Origin: Sinonovacula constricta
Taxonomy: Eukaryota > Mollusca > Bivalvia > Cardiida > Solecurtidae
Reading direction: 5' to 3'
Length of the DNA: 64,000 nucleotides
Assembly: GCA_007844125.1 (NCBI GenBank)
Contig: CM017572.1
Location: forward strand, 43,568,632 to 43,632,631
Each line of letters opens with the position of its first letter. The first letter of the stretch is position 1. The notes beneath the pieces were generated by a model, which worked only from the letters and a program-made list of their open reading frames with translations, searched no databases and was not told the DNA's origin. This document shows, one piece after another, positions 34,869-49,800 of this stretch. Position numbers and translations under genes: made by a program.

Positions 34869-37800
34869 CTGCAATTTGATACATATTATATAAATTATAT
34901 AAATTAGAACAACAACAACAAATAATCACTTGTTTGTTTGTTTATTGGGTTTATCGTCCCACCAACAGTATTTCAGTTATCTGGAGACGGTGTCCACTTG
35001 AAGCAGATATAGTGCTGCCTTCACTGTGTATAGCACGCCGTGAACACCTGGCATGATACCACACCCAGTTACATTATCCTGACACCGGGCCAAGCAGTAG
35101 TGGAACTACCCTTATATTTGCTTGAGCGTTAGTAAGGGAGCTATACCACAACCATTTTTAACGACTTTGGTATGTCGCGGCCCGGGATCGAACCCGTGCC
35201 TCCCGTACGCACCACAAGTCCTGACATGTAAAAACAATTGTAGATAAAAAGAAAACAAACATTCTCACAAATATGTTACATAAATTACACAATGGCAAAA
35301 GTAAATCATATCTATAACATCCTGAAACTACCAGTACTACACTTTAAGCAACATTTTTACTGCTTAATTAGCTTGTAGAAACAAAAATATGATTGGACAA
35401 GAGGTGGGATAAAAAACATGAAAACAGCTACCCACATAGGCGGCAACTAATAGATGTTTTTTTTCCATTGGAAAGCAAAGCGAGTAACACAGACATTTCC
35501 TTTAACCTTGTTTTAACCTTGTTTTAACCTTTATAAGACTGCCAGATAACCTCATCATATTTCTGATTTATTCTCTAAATAACACAAAATAATTGGAAAA
35601 AGTCCATAGAAAAATATTTCCAAGAGATAAATTTACAGTAAATGACATAGAGGGTAAACTCCTTGAGTGCAATGGCAATCAGAAACATTGGATTGAACAA
35701 AAACCTGGCCTTTGTGCTCTTTCGACTTGCTTTAAAATGTCAACACAATTCCATTACAAAGGCACCAAGAGCAAATACTTTACAGTTTGTTACCATGGCA
35801 ACTAATGGATTTTGAACAATTTGAATTTTTTTTTTCATGTCAACTGTCAAAGTAAAAAGGAAAAAAAATACTACAAAAGAGGCTAGGAACAAAACAAAAA
35901 GAAGTACTTTTGATTTCAAAATTATCTGCAGCTTTGGATTCACAGATCTGATTACATTCAGAAAATGCATTTATTAAGTAAAATACAAAAAAGCAACATA
36001 AAGGCTTACACATCACAGAAGATTTAAGAGGTCAATTTCTTTGATAAATTTATTTTTGAACATCTTTTGACGTACAATTTTTCAAATGCATGAACAAAAA
36101 GAAGCAAAGTAAAAAAACTGCTGGTTTTGTAAAAAACAAACACAACACTTAAAGGACTACAATAAATAGTTTCCATGTGATGTCATCGACACTGATAAGA
36201 CAGTTTAAGGCAGCCATCTTTGTGGTCAGAAGCTAATGCAGGCCGAAATCGGGAAATATGTGCTGTATTAAACTCACCACTGTGTTTTTATTTTTCAGTC
36301 TATTTTACTGAATTTTATATCAAATTTAACAGCTTTAACAGTATTTTAAATGTCAAAACTATATTTTGATAGTTTAAAAGGTTAAAGAAATACAACCAAA
36401 AATGATAAACTGTTCATTTTGTTTTAAGTATGAGCCAATGGTTTTATTTATTTCTGTGTATTAATTCTGTGTGCATTTATCAATTGTAAAAATATTGTAC
36501 TCTAAAAATATGATTTTCCAAAGAGCTTTCCAATGGTGTATAGCTTTTAATTTTCGGACCACAAATGAAGAAATTACAAGAAAATAAAATTTACCCTTGT
36601 ATACAATTCATATAAAAATCCCTTTAAGTTACCAACAATGATGGCAGCCGAGATAAGGGATTTTCACTGATGTGGAAACTATCTATTCCCATGGGGCTAA
36701 TCATGTGGAGAGAAAATCACATGGATTTTTCAAGAATTGAATCTTTCACACAGGAGAATACCAAGGTCATCTGATATTAGGCACCTAGTCTTCAGGATTG
36801 GATGCTTTCTTGAAACAAGGTTTGTTAGCATGGAAAGAAATAAATTTTCAGTAATTGATTATTTTTTTTCATGATGTTGATTTTTAAAGTATTGAGAAGA
36901 AAACGGCATAGTAAATTTCAATAGGAGATTTATTACAACTGCCACACGGCACAAGTAACAATGTTGTGATCATGAATAAGAATATATTTGACAAAGTCCT
37001 ATGAGCATTGCAACATACACAAAAATTTGAAAAGGCACAGGACCAAGGTATTCACATGCAAGCCAAATGTAAAAGTATGAACAAATTTGTGACGAGTCAT
37101 TTAACAAAAAGAGTAAACCCGACAGCTATCACCTTGGAATGGTCAGTTGGCAATGTGGACCGACTGAGGCTAGCCAAGGTATGAAGTCAACATGTAAGAC
37201 AAATGACAAATTTGTCAGGTTTTTATAAAAACTTTGACAAAAGTAGATCCCAAAAACTTGCTGCATTGAATCAAAACCTATCTGTGTGGTTAAAATTTAT
37301 TTCATTTATTTATTAACTTTGAAAATTTAGACGGAATATGTATGTCAATCTTTTCATTATTAAAAAAATATTGTCCCACTAACAATTTTTTATTTATCTG
37401 TATTCATATGTAGATATACAGTGATGTGCTAGCATGTTATGAAAAACCTTACTTGATTCCCAGTCACATAATCATATTCCTTCATGAATGATGGTATAAA
37501 AAAACAATAAATATGATGCCCTTTGAATTTAAACATTTTATTGGTCAAGAGCTGGTCATATGTGAGTCATTATAAAGTACAGTACTAGAACTCCTTCAGT
37601 CGGATGTGTCGCCTGATGAAAATTTTGTTAGTCGACATAAAAATGTTAATTTGTTTTTTGTTGTACAGATATTAGCAATGTGCACAAAATTCACATATAA
37701 AATAACCTTTTAATTGTCTCATTGCAAAAAACATGCACAAAAAGTTATGCCCTTCGCAAGAAATGCACTAAAAATCAATTCAAGGGGAATAATTCAAAAA

Positions 37801-40800
37801 TGGAACAAGGTAGAGTTATGGTTCAAGTGCACTGCACTTTGAGTCATTGTCAGAAACATGCGTACCAAGGAACTAGTCATTTGAACATATGGTGACATTA
37901 CGCTATAGACAAGAAATGCTCTAAAAAAATCAAGGGGTTTTATTCAAAAATGGAACAAGGTAGAGTTATGGTTCTTGTGCACTGCACTTCAAGTCATTGC
38001 AAGAAATATGTATACCAAGTTTGGAGTCATTTGGACCTACAGTGACAAAGTTAGGCTCCGGACAAGGAAATCCGGACGCCGATGCTGACAAAGTAATCCC
38101 TATATGTCGCCTAGTCAGGCGACACAAAAACATCTCCAAAAGGTACCTCTGAGAAGCAACAGCCTCTTAGCAGCAACCATTTTATCCCTGCCCCCCCCAT
38201 AAGTTGTAAGTGCCTTTTAACCTCTGAGCTGCACCTCCTCTGGGTAAATGTAAACGGCCATTCAAATCTGTCCCTAAAGGCTGTGATAACCTCTGCTGAG
38301 CACCACCTGGGGGCTACTTGAGAAGTTTCACACTTTTGTTATTTGATCAGGAATCTTGGTTGACTGATTTAGTATAGGTGCTAATCCAGTGCCTGTTTGA
38401 CAGGTAACCAGTTAGGTGTGAAAAAACCCTGACAACCTGGTTACAAAATAGTGCTTATAGAAAGAATATTATCAGTTAAATGGCAATGGTTACTTACAAT
38501 GTGTTAAATAAATCCACAAACAATTATTGGTGACTAAATATAAACACATTTATGTACTTTCATATTTTAGTTCTCAGTTTCATTTACTTAGTTTACTTAA
38601 TTAAGTTCAGTTTTATTTAAGACATCAGATTCTGCTAATGGGAATTTTGACTGTTTTAAATTACACATTTATGGAAAATGAAACCAAGAAAAAAATTAAA
38701 AAGTGTAACCTTGGTAGCAGTGAATGCTTTTCATGATAATCTGTCGAGGAAAAATGTGAGAACAGACTCAGAAAAAGAACACTGGTGAATTAGACCAACA
38801 GCGTTAAACATTTTAGATTAAAAGTGGCCCATTGTACTTAAAATAACAATATCAGTGTAATTTAATAGCATATGTGATATAACAAGTAAAGACTTTTTGG
38901 TCAATATATAGTTATGAAGACCTGGCTAATGCCAAACTGACCTTAGACTGTGTCCCAGGTCAATATCACATTACCCAAGTCCTTAAAACTTTATATTGAC
39001 CTCAACACAAGTCTTTATTTGTATAATATTGCATGTAAACCCACTGTCCCTTAAGAACAAAAATCCAACAATTAAGACGATAAAAGCAGTATCAATAACC
39101 TAAAATATGTGACTCTTTAAGAATCAATCATGATCAGTTATTTACCCTTTACTTGCCAGAAAGGCCCTTCACTCTGTCAAGATAACAAATACCCCACCCT
39201 AATGGTGTTCTAAGCAAACTAAGAGTTCAGTACAACGTAACTATATATTCTAAAGGCAAAACACTCCACTAATGGATGTATTTGATAGTACTGAAACAGT
39301 CCTCCCAATAATGGAAATATTCCCATTAACTCCATGTCTGAAAGCCATTAAGTAATTTGGTGTTTCTATGGTGTTCCATGTATTTATTTATCTCTTTTAT
39401 TATCATGTTAGGTCAAATGGATCCTTTTTAAATATAAATTATTTGATGCTTCAGACTGGTGTGATGATAATTAAAAAAAAATGCCACAATGTGTGTTTTA
39501 GACTGAAATCGACAAAATCTGTTTACACAGAACCACACAATCTGATATTCTGACTCCTGTCTTTTTTAAACATTTCTGTTTTCTAGATTTGTGTTACTGC
39601 AGTCATTTTATACATTTTGATTTTTAGACACAATACATAAGGAGCTTGTTTTAAACTAAAGGGTTTAATTATCTTTTGGTTATTTTCCAATCCAGTATTC
39701 TGGGATGAGGGGTGTTTTCACCATTTCCTTTTACCCTCCAAAAGTCGACCTTGCTGATATGAAGAAGAACTTGATAAACAATTAGAAACACAGAAATGAT
39801 AAGAAAACCAGATGTCCAGTACATTGCTATTAAAATGTACACACATAAGCTGGAGTCTGGGACAGTTTTCAATTACCTGAGTGGTCAAGTTTGAAATGTG
39901 TGTTGAGATATTTTATCGATCTGAAGCTTGATACTTCTCTCTTACTTTATTTTATCACAAAGAACTAAATCTTACAAGTGTGTTTCAAACAATTTATAAG
40001 TAAAATGATAGAAGTCCTACTTATGGTAAATGTAAAGCTAAAAATGTGGGCATGGGTTGCCCCTCTGCCTTTTTGTTTAAAATATCATGGAGTGGCCATC
40101 AATCAGTATTAATTTGGACACATGTAGTAACCAAAAAAATCAAACTTGACCAATATTTTGATATCATATACCTGTAAACCAAGGCTTAATATGGCTATGT
40201 TAATTCCTCATAATATGCACATGTTATCAATATTTGTTTGCTTTGTAATAACTGATTATCCTTCGTCCATAAATGGGTTGTCTAATTATGTTGTGTGATA
40301 TCTCTCCCTAATGAATATTCATGTAATTTATTTTTTGGGGAGAATGTGTGCTTGGGTGAAGAAACACATTTTTACTGCACCAATTGAACTTGCAGTTCTA
40401 GGTCACCAACTCTTTCACTTGTCCTCCTGACAGCTATATTGTTTACATTTGTGTTTCCACCATTGATGTAAAAGAACAAAATAAACCATGAAACCATCCT
40501 GGAAAGAACAAAATAAACCATCTTGGACAAAACAAAATTAACCATGAAACCATCCTGGAAAAAGCAAATCAAACCATCATTAAAAGAACAAAATAAACCA
40601 TCCTGGACAAAACAAAATAAACCATCCTAGAAAGAACAAAATAAACCATCCTAGAAAGAACAAAATAAACCATCCTAGAAAGAACAAAATAAACCATCCT
40701 GGACAAAACAAAATAAACCATCCTAGAAAGAACAAAATAAACCATCCTAGAAAGAACAAAATAAACCATCCTAGAAAGAACAAAATAAACCATCCTGGAC

Positions 40801-43800
40801 AAAACAAAATAAACCATCCTGGACAAAACAAAATAAACCATCCTGGACAAAACAAAATAAACCATCCTAGAAAGAACAAAATAAACCATCCTGGACAAAA
40901 CAAAATAAACCATCATAGACAAAACAAAATAAACCATCCTGGACAAAACAAAATAAACCATCCTGGACAAAACAAAATAAACCATCCTAGAAAGAACAAA
41001 ATAAACCATCCCAAAACAAAATAAACCATCCTAGAAAGAACAAAATAAACCATCCTGGACAAAACAAAATAAACCATCCTAGAAAGAACAAAATAAACCA
41101 TCCCAAAACAAAATAAACCATCCTAGAAAGAACAAAATAAACCATCCTGGACAAAACAAAATAAACTATCCTGGACAAAACAAAATAAACCATCCTGGAC
41201 AAAACAAAATAAACCATCCTAGAAAGAACAAAATAAACCATCCTGGAAAGAACAAAATAAACCATCCTAGAAAGAACAAAATAAACCATCCTAGAAAGAA
41301 CAAAATAAACCATCCTAGAAAGAACAAAATAAACCATCCTGGACAAAACAAAATAAACCATCCTAGAAAAAACAAAATAAACCATCCTGGACAAAACAAA
41401 ATAAACCATCCTAGAAAGAACAAAATAAACCATCCTAGAAAGAACAAAATAAACCATCCTGGACAAAACAAAATAAACCATCCTAGAAAGAACAAAATAA
41501 ACCATCCCAAAACAAAATAAACCATCCTGGAAAAAACAAATCAAACCATCATAAAAAGAACAAAATAAACCATCCTGGACAAAACAAAATAAACCATCCT
41601 GGACAAAACAAAATAAACCATCCTAGAAAGAACAAAATAAACCATCCCAAAACAAAATAAACCATCCTGGAAAAAACAAATCAAACCATCATAAAAAGAA
41701 CAAAATAAACCATCCTGGACAAAACAAAATAAACCATCCTGGAAAGAACAAAATAAACCACCCTAAAAAGAACAAAATTAAGCATTCTGGATAAAACAAA
41801 ATAAACCATCCTGGACAAAACAAAATTAACCATCCTAATAAACCATGTTTCATATTATTCTTTAAGCTTATACATGTATCTTGTTTGAATATTTGAAATA
41901 ACTGAATTATGTTTATGTATTTATTTGTTCCTGGAGTTACTTGAAATGCTGCCCATAGTTGACCCCTATAGTTATCATGTATCTCCAATTACTGCCTTGT
42001 CATTTCATGTCAGGTTCAAATATTATATTTGAAAAACACAACATCAGTCATGACTGAGTAATTAGAGATGTGCTGGTTGGAATTGAAAAATTGAAATTTA
42101 AATACAAAAAGGAAGGGCAGTAACTCTGCTGACATAAAGTGGATAGTTACCAAAATCAAATTGGACCAGCATTTTAATATCACACCTATATATTGGTACA
42201 AAGTATGATTTAAATTTGTTGAGTGCTTTAACAGTTATTGATCAGAGAATTAAATGACATTACAGTACAACAAGAAATGATTTTAACTCTTAACTTATAT
42301 TCAGAAGATAGTAACCCAAATCAAACTTTTGCCAGCATTTAACTATATACCAAATTTAAAATACCAAATAGACAGACAAGGCTAACTTTTTTTATGTGCT
42401 TTCGTCATTCTTTAAATGTGTGTGTGGGTGGGGGTGGGGGGGGGGGGTTGTTGTTGTTTTGTAAAACTCACCTGAGATCAAGATGGTGAGCTCCACCCTC
42501 AATCTTGACAACTTCTACATCAGAGTTGGGTTTCTTGGTCACCTGCACACAGAGGAATACATACACAATACATGACACAGATAATCTTGTTCAACAGTCA
42601 ATACACACCAAAATACATTGTCAATTGTTCTGTGTTGTGAATGTAAAAGATGTTTTTACAAGTAATCATTATCCCTAAAAAGTACTTCAATTTCAAGACG
42701 AAAAGTCCTGTGATCAGCTAATTGAAGGTAAAAATAAACTCTTAACAGTTGCATATTATTTCTCAACTGGGATGTAGTAAGACAATTCCTAACTATCTCA
42801 TGCCCAAGCTGTGCTCTCTGTTCAAGAATACCTCTTATATTAACTTCTGAAAGAATGTTAGAACTTGCAACAAATACTTTTTATATTTTTTCATTTCATC
42901 ATAATGAAATAACAGGTATTTAGAATCCCAGGGAAGATGGATGTTCCCATAATAATCTGTGGATAGTCAAGTAACTACAATGTTGTCCTCTCTCTATTAT
43001 TCAACTACTAGAAAGTATAGTAACAAAACAGATTAGTGAACAATGGCAGTAAGAACACATCCTGTTCCCATAATCCATTTGTGGGTTCAGACAGACAACC
43101 TGACACTAGTATATCCAAACAACTATTTTTAATGTTGGAAGTATAAAAAAGTTCCTTAATTGATCTTTTAAGCAAAAAAGAAATTTTGAATTGTTGAAAG
43201 TAAATGTCATTTCTCAGAAGTTGGGGGGGGGGGGGGGGGGGGGAGGGGGGTTAAATAATGTCAAAAATAATAAGAAATATGATTTGATACAAACATACTC
43301 CTGTTTATTTCTGAAGAAAACAAAATCATACTCTAAAAAAATCTTACCCCAGCCCCATGCCATGGGTCAAGGTCACCATTGCTGAAAACGATGTTGGTTG
43401 CCGTGGAAATATCTGCAAGACCACCAGGGATCAACAAAGTTATATGTACATGTATTGGAGGTGGTTAATGAACAATTTTATTTCTTATTTTGTATGTTAT
43501 TTTCAATTTAATTGATGGCATTATTAAACAAGAGGGCAATGATGGGCTTATGTTGCTCATCTATGTCACATATTTAGATAAAAGTAGCAAGAAAGTATCA
43601 GCAAAAATGTCACAATGAAATGTAAAAATGTCACATTTACTTTGAAAATGTCACATTGATCTCTTGACTAAGAAAGGGACAATCAAAGATTCTTTCCTGA
43701 ACACTAAATAACTGTACACATTTTTATTTACATAGATAGAGCTATTTTACAAGGGGGCTATGATGGCCCAATATCGCTCATCTGAGTGTGGTAAACATTC

Positions 43801-46800
43801 GCATAAAATTACCAAGGAATATAACAATTTAACAACACACCTGAATAAATGTAATACATATACCCCACCAGCATTTGGACCTTTAATTTAAATTACTTTT
43901 TTTTTCACTAAATGGCCATATATGAAAAATGTTTTTTGATGGGAGAAAACTCTTTGACTACACTTGATACAGGACTACTTAAGAAACACATATACCAAAT
44001 TTCAATGCTCTAGCTATTGTACTTTTGACAAGAAGGTTTTAAAAAAAATCCTTATAACTATATATGGAAAATAGCCACTGCCCTGACAGCCATATTTTCT
44101 GACAGATCAAAGTTCTTTAACAATCTTGATACAGGGCTAGCCTAGGAATATATATACTAAATGTCAAGGCTCTAGCAGTACAGTCAAACAGTGACCAGTC
44201 AACCACTAACAGGTATGACATTCCAGTTCAAGAAATCAGAGAGTTTGATGGAAAGAAAAAAATGTTTTTAAGCCTGTTTATCAGATCTTTTTATTAACAC
44301 ATTGCAATAAATATACAAATGTGCTGTTAATTCAAGTTTCTCTCCCTCTCTATCCCTATTGAAAAAATTTCTAACAGATGTTTCAATATAAAATACTCTA
44401 CCATGTCCCCAGAACTGCAGTTTGCCCCATGTCTCTCTGGGCTGGACCCCCCATCTCTTGCTGCAATATTCGCGCCTCATTTCATCTGTGAATGGCATGC
44501 TGGGAAACATGTCTGTCTTGTTGTTGCTTCCATTTGTCAACTCGATCTCTGTACAGGCCTGAGTAGAAAGTAAAAAATAAAGTGGACAAACTGGAACATG
44601 CCAATCATGAAATCTATTACAAATCAAAGAACAATATATTGTCATTATCATCATCACTGTAATCATTATCAGCTTCATTAATGATTTTTTTTTATAACAA
44701 AACTTCATATATACCTTAATCATTATCACCACCACTACCACCACCACAATCATTACAACAACTTTCACCACTACCACCCTCACTATCACCATGACCCTCA
44801 TCAGCACCATGACAAACCACCATCATCATCACCACTAGAACTACCATCATTATCACAACCACCATCATCATCTTTAACACTATTATCACAAGACACCTTC
44901 TTGTCTCCACTCTCTCTCCCTTGTCACAACAAACACAGCCTCCTCATCATTACCTGGAAGTCCCACGCCATGCTGTCTGTTCCTGTACCACACCCTGATT
45001 GGTCGGCACACTCAACGAACTCAGAGAAAATATCATAACACTGGAGGGTCCCATCTGTGCCATTATAAAACAGTCCAGCTGCTGATGCAAGCCCCTTGAC
45101 AACATCTGATGTCTCGGATATCACACTGCAGGCATACTGGCAACAGAAATACAATACTGATATTCTTTACAGTTTATAAATTATACATATGACTTTGACT
45201 AATAGTGCAGAACCTTGCATTTTCTGTCTGAGGCACAATTAAATGTTGCTGCCGAAAGGTGTTTTTGTGCATAGGTTATGACTGATGTAAGAGAAAATAA
45301 ATCTACATGACACTTTACATGGTATTTTATTTCAAATATAAAATAAAATGAGGCTTTAGTTTTTTACAAATCCTTTTAAGCAATATTTTCATAATGTTTC
45401 ATAATATTCATATATGGATTCGACAAAAATTTACAAATTATGTTAAAATAAAAATATTTGCATGATGTTTATGATGAATTAAAATTTGAAATGTATAGTA
45501 AATATATAGTATACAGCTGTTTCATGCCTTTTAGTGAAGCAGTAAAAACTTTTGGCCCCAGATGAAGGTTGTGACTTTTGAACTAAAGATAAGAAGTCAG
45601 TACAAAATATCCCCTTGATGGAACCTGACTAAACATGCTTTTCCATTTAAGAATTATGTTGTTGTTGTTATTGTTAGATTGCATCAACACAATTACATTG
45701 GCAACATCCAGCTTATTATTGGTAGAGGAAGATCACAAATTTATGTCTGGGTAGAACCACAGATGCACGAACCCATGCAGTGAGTGACTATGGAGTTACA
45801 ATTTGGTGACAAACTGTTCGGCCATGGGTGCCCCCTATAAGAATGTTTGATTGGGTTTATCAATCTACCAACAGTATTTTAGTTATCTGGAGATGGTGTC
45901 CACTTGAAGCAGATATAGTGCTGCCTTCACTGTGTATACCATGCTATGAACACCTGGCATGATACCACACCCAGTCACACTATCCTGACACTGGGCCAAT
46001 CAGTCATGGAACTTACCTTATATTTGCATAAGCGTTAGCAAGAGACCTATAACTACCATTTTTTATAACTTTAGTATGTTGCGGCCCAGGATGGAACCTG
46101 GGGCCTCTCGTAGCTGGAGCCAACACTCTACCCTATAAGAATGATTGCATTAGCAAATAAAACAAACTTTATGACGTAACAAATTCCTCTTTCAGTGAAT
46201 GAAAAAAGAATGAAATCATCAATGACATGACGTCATGATCTGGCAAGAGCTCATACTGTTGAAGGTTTAGCAGCTCAAAACATTTGTATCTATCATGTAA
46301 TGCATTAAACAGCTGAAAGTGCTGGGTATCTGTTTACATAAGGCATCAGGTAATAATTTGAAAAATGTTTTACCTTGACTGGGTTTGCAGGGAGGTTGCT
46401 GAAGAAGTAGGCTGGGTAGGGGTAGTCAAACATGGCCAGGTTGGAGAGTGAGTTGCGGATCCATCCAAGTAGGTGGTTGAAGTCTCCTTTGTCTGCCAAT
46501 GGCTTACACAGGTTAAATATCACAGAGAGCTGCTTGTATCCTGCAGCAGAAATATGGAAAAAGTACTTATACTTATATCCTATAAGATAGGAAAATATGA
46601 ACAGCTGGGAAAAAAATCAAGACTCCACTGTCTGGCAGTGGTTTTTATATGGTGATATCAACGATAGATTACAGTGGAAATATTGATACAATGTAAGTGT
46701 GGAAAACAACAGGACTTTTTAAAACAACCAATAGAAACCTGGGTCATTGAGATACGTGTATGTGGTGAAAAAAGGTTCGCCGTGGCATAGTTGCAGACTT

Positions 46801-49800
46801 GTAACTCCTCTGACTGCTTAGCCTCACAGCATGTGTTTGAGCCCTGTTTGGGGTGAAGGAGTTAATGTGGGAAGGTCTTCCAGCTGAAGTTCGGTGTGCT
46901 GGTGGTTCTACCCAGAGAATTGTCTGGGGCCTTCTTACACCAAAATAGCTGGATATCACTTTAATAACCACAACTGGTCACTGCAATGTATTTCAAAAGC
47001 AAACCATGTGGCAGAAAAAGAGGAAAATGGAAAAAAACAAAACATGTGTGAATAAAAGGTTATGTTTATTTGAAATAGGTACACGTACATCAACTTTTCT
47101 AAATTTTTCTATAAAAACAGGATCTGGCTGATCTGAATCTACACTTTTTGCCTAAGTTACTGTGAAAGCATTTTATTTCGTGGGGCAGAAATTTCGTTGT
47201 TTGAAGAGGACGGGCATATTCGTGGGTACTTGATTTCGTGGATTGCCCTACCCACGAAAATAAAAAAAAAAATACCTTCGATTTTTGACAGATGCGAAAC
47301 TGAGGCCTAACACTGAAACGGGGTCAATTGCAAAACTACGGATTAGCGAGTGACTCTGCCTATTGTCTTACGTCACGCCTGGTGATATTGATCCACGGCA
47401 GCAGGTCAATGTTTTCACAGCCGAGTCTCATCAGACGACTTTTATGACACCTGTCAATTAGCGTGTCATTTAAGGGATTATATTCATAAAGATGTTAGGG
47501 GCGCGGATTCTTTTAAGGGTCTAATTTAACGAAGCCATTGTCTGTCAATTAACGCCAATTAGCGTACTATGCAAACTGATTCAAAACAGACCATTGAGTA
47601 AACACCCTACACATATAAAGTTTATAGTGCTCGTGTATATATTACAGTATAAAATTACTTAGCATAGATCGTTTTTTATGATTAAATGGCTTATGTTCGT
47701 TAACATGTTTTGTCATTCTATGTCAATACAATGTAAATAAAGTGTGGTGAAATCGTCTGTTTGTTTGAGCTTTATGTCCTGATTAGTAAAAATATGTTGA
47801 CATGATTTACAAGTAAATCTAGCATTCGAAAGTCTAACCGAGGGGATTTTATATCGTTGGTACTATAATTCGTGGATTGACTTGCCCACGAATTCCACGA
47901 AATTAAATGCCCCACGAAATAAAATGCTTTCACAGTATATCAGTAATTGCTTGGCGGCTAAAATTTATTTTTTACAACTTTGAAAAAACAGGACTATATG
48001 TACTGGATTTTATACATATTGCTGGAGACTATGAAACACAATGTTTAGATGTAGATCATACAGCTGGAGCTTGGTGGTAAGATCCACACTGTGAAAGCCA
48101 GATCAATTCCTGCTTAATGGGCTGAGAGTTAATAACATTTTTCCTGACGTAAGTTGATATTTTTCCCATACAGAGACAAAAAACATCAAACAAGTATTGT
48201 TTTGAAATTTTTAATTACATTTTCCCTATCAAGTCTAATCATTTTCTTCAAAGTCAAACTCTGAAGATGACTTCAATAAAACTTTATCACTGAATTTCGA
48301 TAGGCTAACTTTAAACCTTTTGTAACAGCAACAAAACCCAACAATCTGATGAGCTCACCAGATGTTCCTGTAGCTGCTATGTCCATGATTTTTTTGAAGG
48401 CATCTTTAATGTTTGTGTCACAGCCAGGCATGGCATCGGTGAAGTCTGCTGTCACCAGGTCAAAGAAAAAGTTCCGATCCTGATCAGGTGACATCAAGTA
48501 GATGGGGGCGCTAGCAGCGATACTTCCAGTGACCAGGTTGGGGTATTTGAATCGCATGTATGCACTCAACATGCCTCCATAGCTGAAATGAGGGTTGTAA
48601 CACAAAATACAAGCAGTGTCAAGTGTATTTATTTATTGCTGTAATAAGGATTTCAACATCAAATATCTCTATTGTTAGTTGTAATATTTATAGCTGAAAT
48701 GAGGGTTTTAACATAAAAATAAGAGCATTGTCAGTTGTATAATTCATAGGTGAAAAAAAAAAGAATTTTAACGTTAATATAAGCAGAGTCAGTTATACAT
48801 GAATATGATAATATGAGAGTACAAACTATAAAATGTTGGCATTTTGAACTATATCATTCATACATGTAGTATAAATGAGGATTCAAAAAATTAACTAACA
48901 CTAATTAATCAGGAAAGGTGGGGCTTGGCAGCGTTACTTCTAGTGACTTGGTATGGATATCTGAATTGAAATGCAGGTATTCTTAACATTCTTCAACAGT
49001 TGAAAGAATAAACTTAGCATACAATTTTAGCATTTCATTTATGTATACCATTTAAATCAGGTACAGATGAGTGAGACAGCAATATGTTCTGTGACTAGGC
49101 TGGCCAGTGGGGTACTTGAAGCTCATGTTAGCATTAATATCCCTCCATAGTTGTGATGGAATGTTCTTTTTATTTCATATTAAGCATTTTATACATTTTA
49201 TTTTGGTCACAATTGAGTGCCTGTTACAAGATGCACATACAAGTGTACATGTTTTTTTTCTAAGAGAGACAACTACATGGCATCAAAATAAGTCTATTGA
49301 GTTAAATTTAAAAGGTAGCTTAACCAGTTTTTGCACTTGATTTGGTCTGTTATTGGTAATATTTGAAATAAGTTTGTAACTCAGCAAGCATTGGTTACAA
49401 ACATGAATTAAAATTACCATATTTACAACCATAATCTATGGTACATTTAACTCATCTTAATATTTTACGCATTTAAAACAATTTTCCTTAATCAAAAGAT
49501 CCTCTTTAATAAAGAAGAAAAAAGCAATGGCAACAAATATAAAAATTGATCTCATTTCTTCTTACATATTGTCAGAATTGATTCAGTTTTATGTTTTCAG
49601 TTATTTTGCATTTTTGTAGATTATTTGATTTCTCTGATGGGTCCATGAGGAACAGTAGAAATTCATTTGCAACAAATCAACTCTGTCCTTAATTGACAGA
49701 CCTGATACTACCAGTAGAAGGAAATATGATTTATTTGTTATTGCAGACATTTTTTTCTGAGTAAGGGCATAAACAAATTTTACAGATTAAAATAGTATTT

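Larger units (their letters stand above)
35216..42471. other. Last DPP7 intron
   Basis: Runs from the exon ending at 42472 to the last exon at 34868. Holds a possible MITE (36165-36692), a repeat block (37600-38130) and the 24-bp array (40486-41838); elsewhere (38131-40485) nothing recognised. Confidence 0.5.

Noticed and set aside
35593..35970. Open frames of about 70 residues on both strands
   Set aside because: Low-complexity AT-rich sequence in an intron, no domain, no conserved residues, no splice support.
40372..41988. Minus-strand MVYFVLSR repeat proteins
   Set aside because: Stop-free 24-bp minisatellite; open in two frames, no splice or start context, lies in a DPP7 intron.
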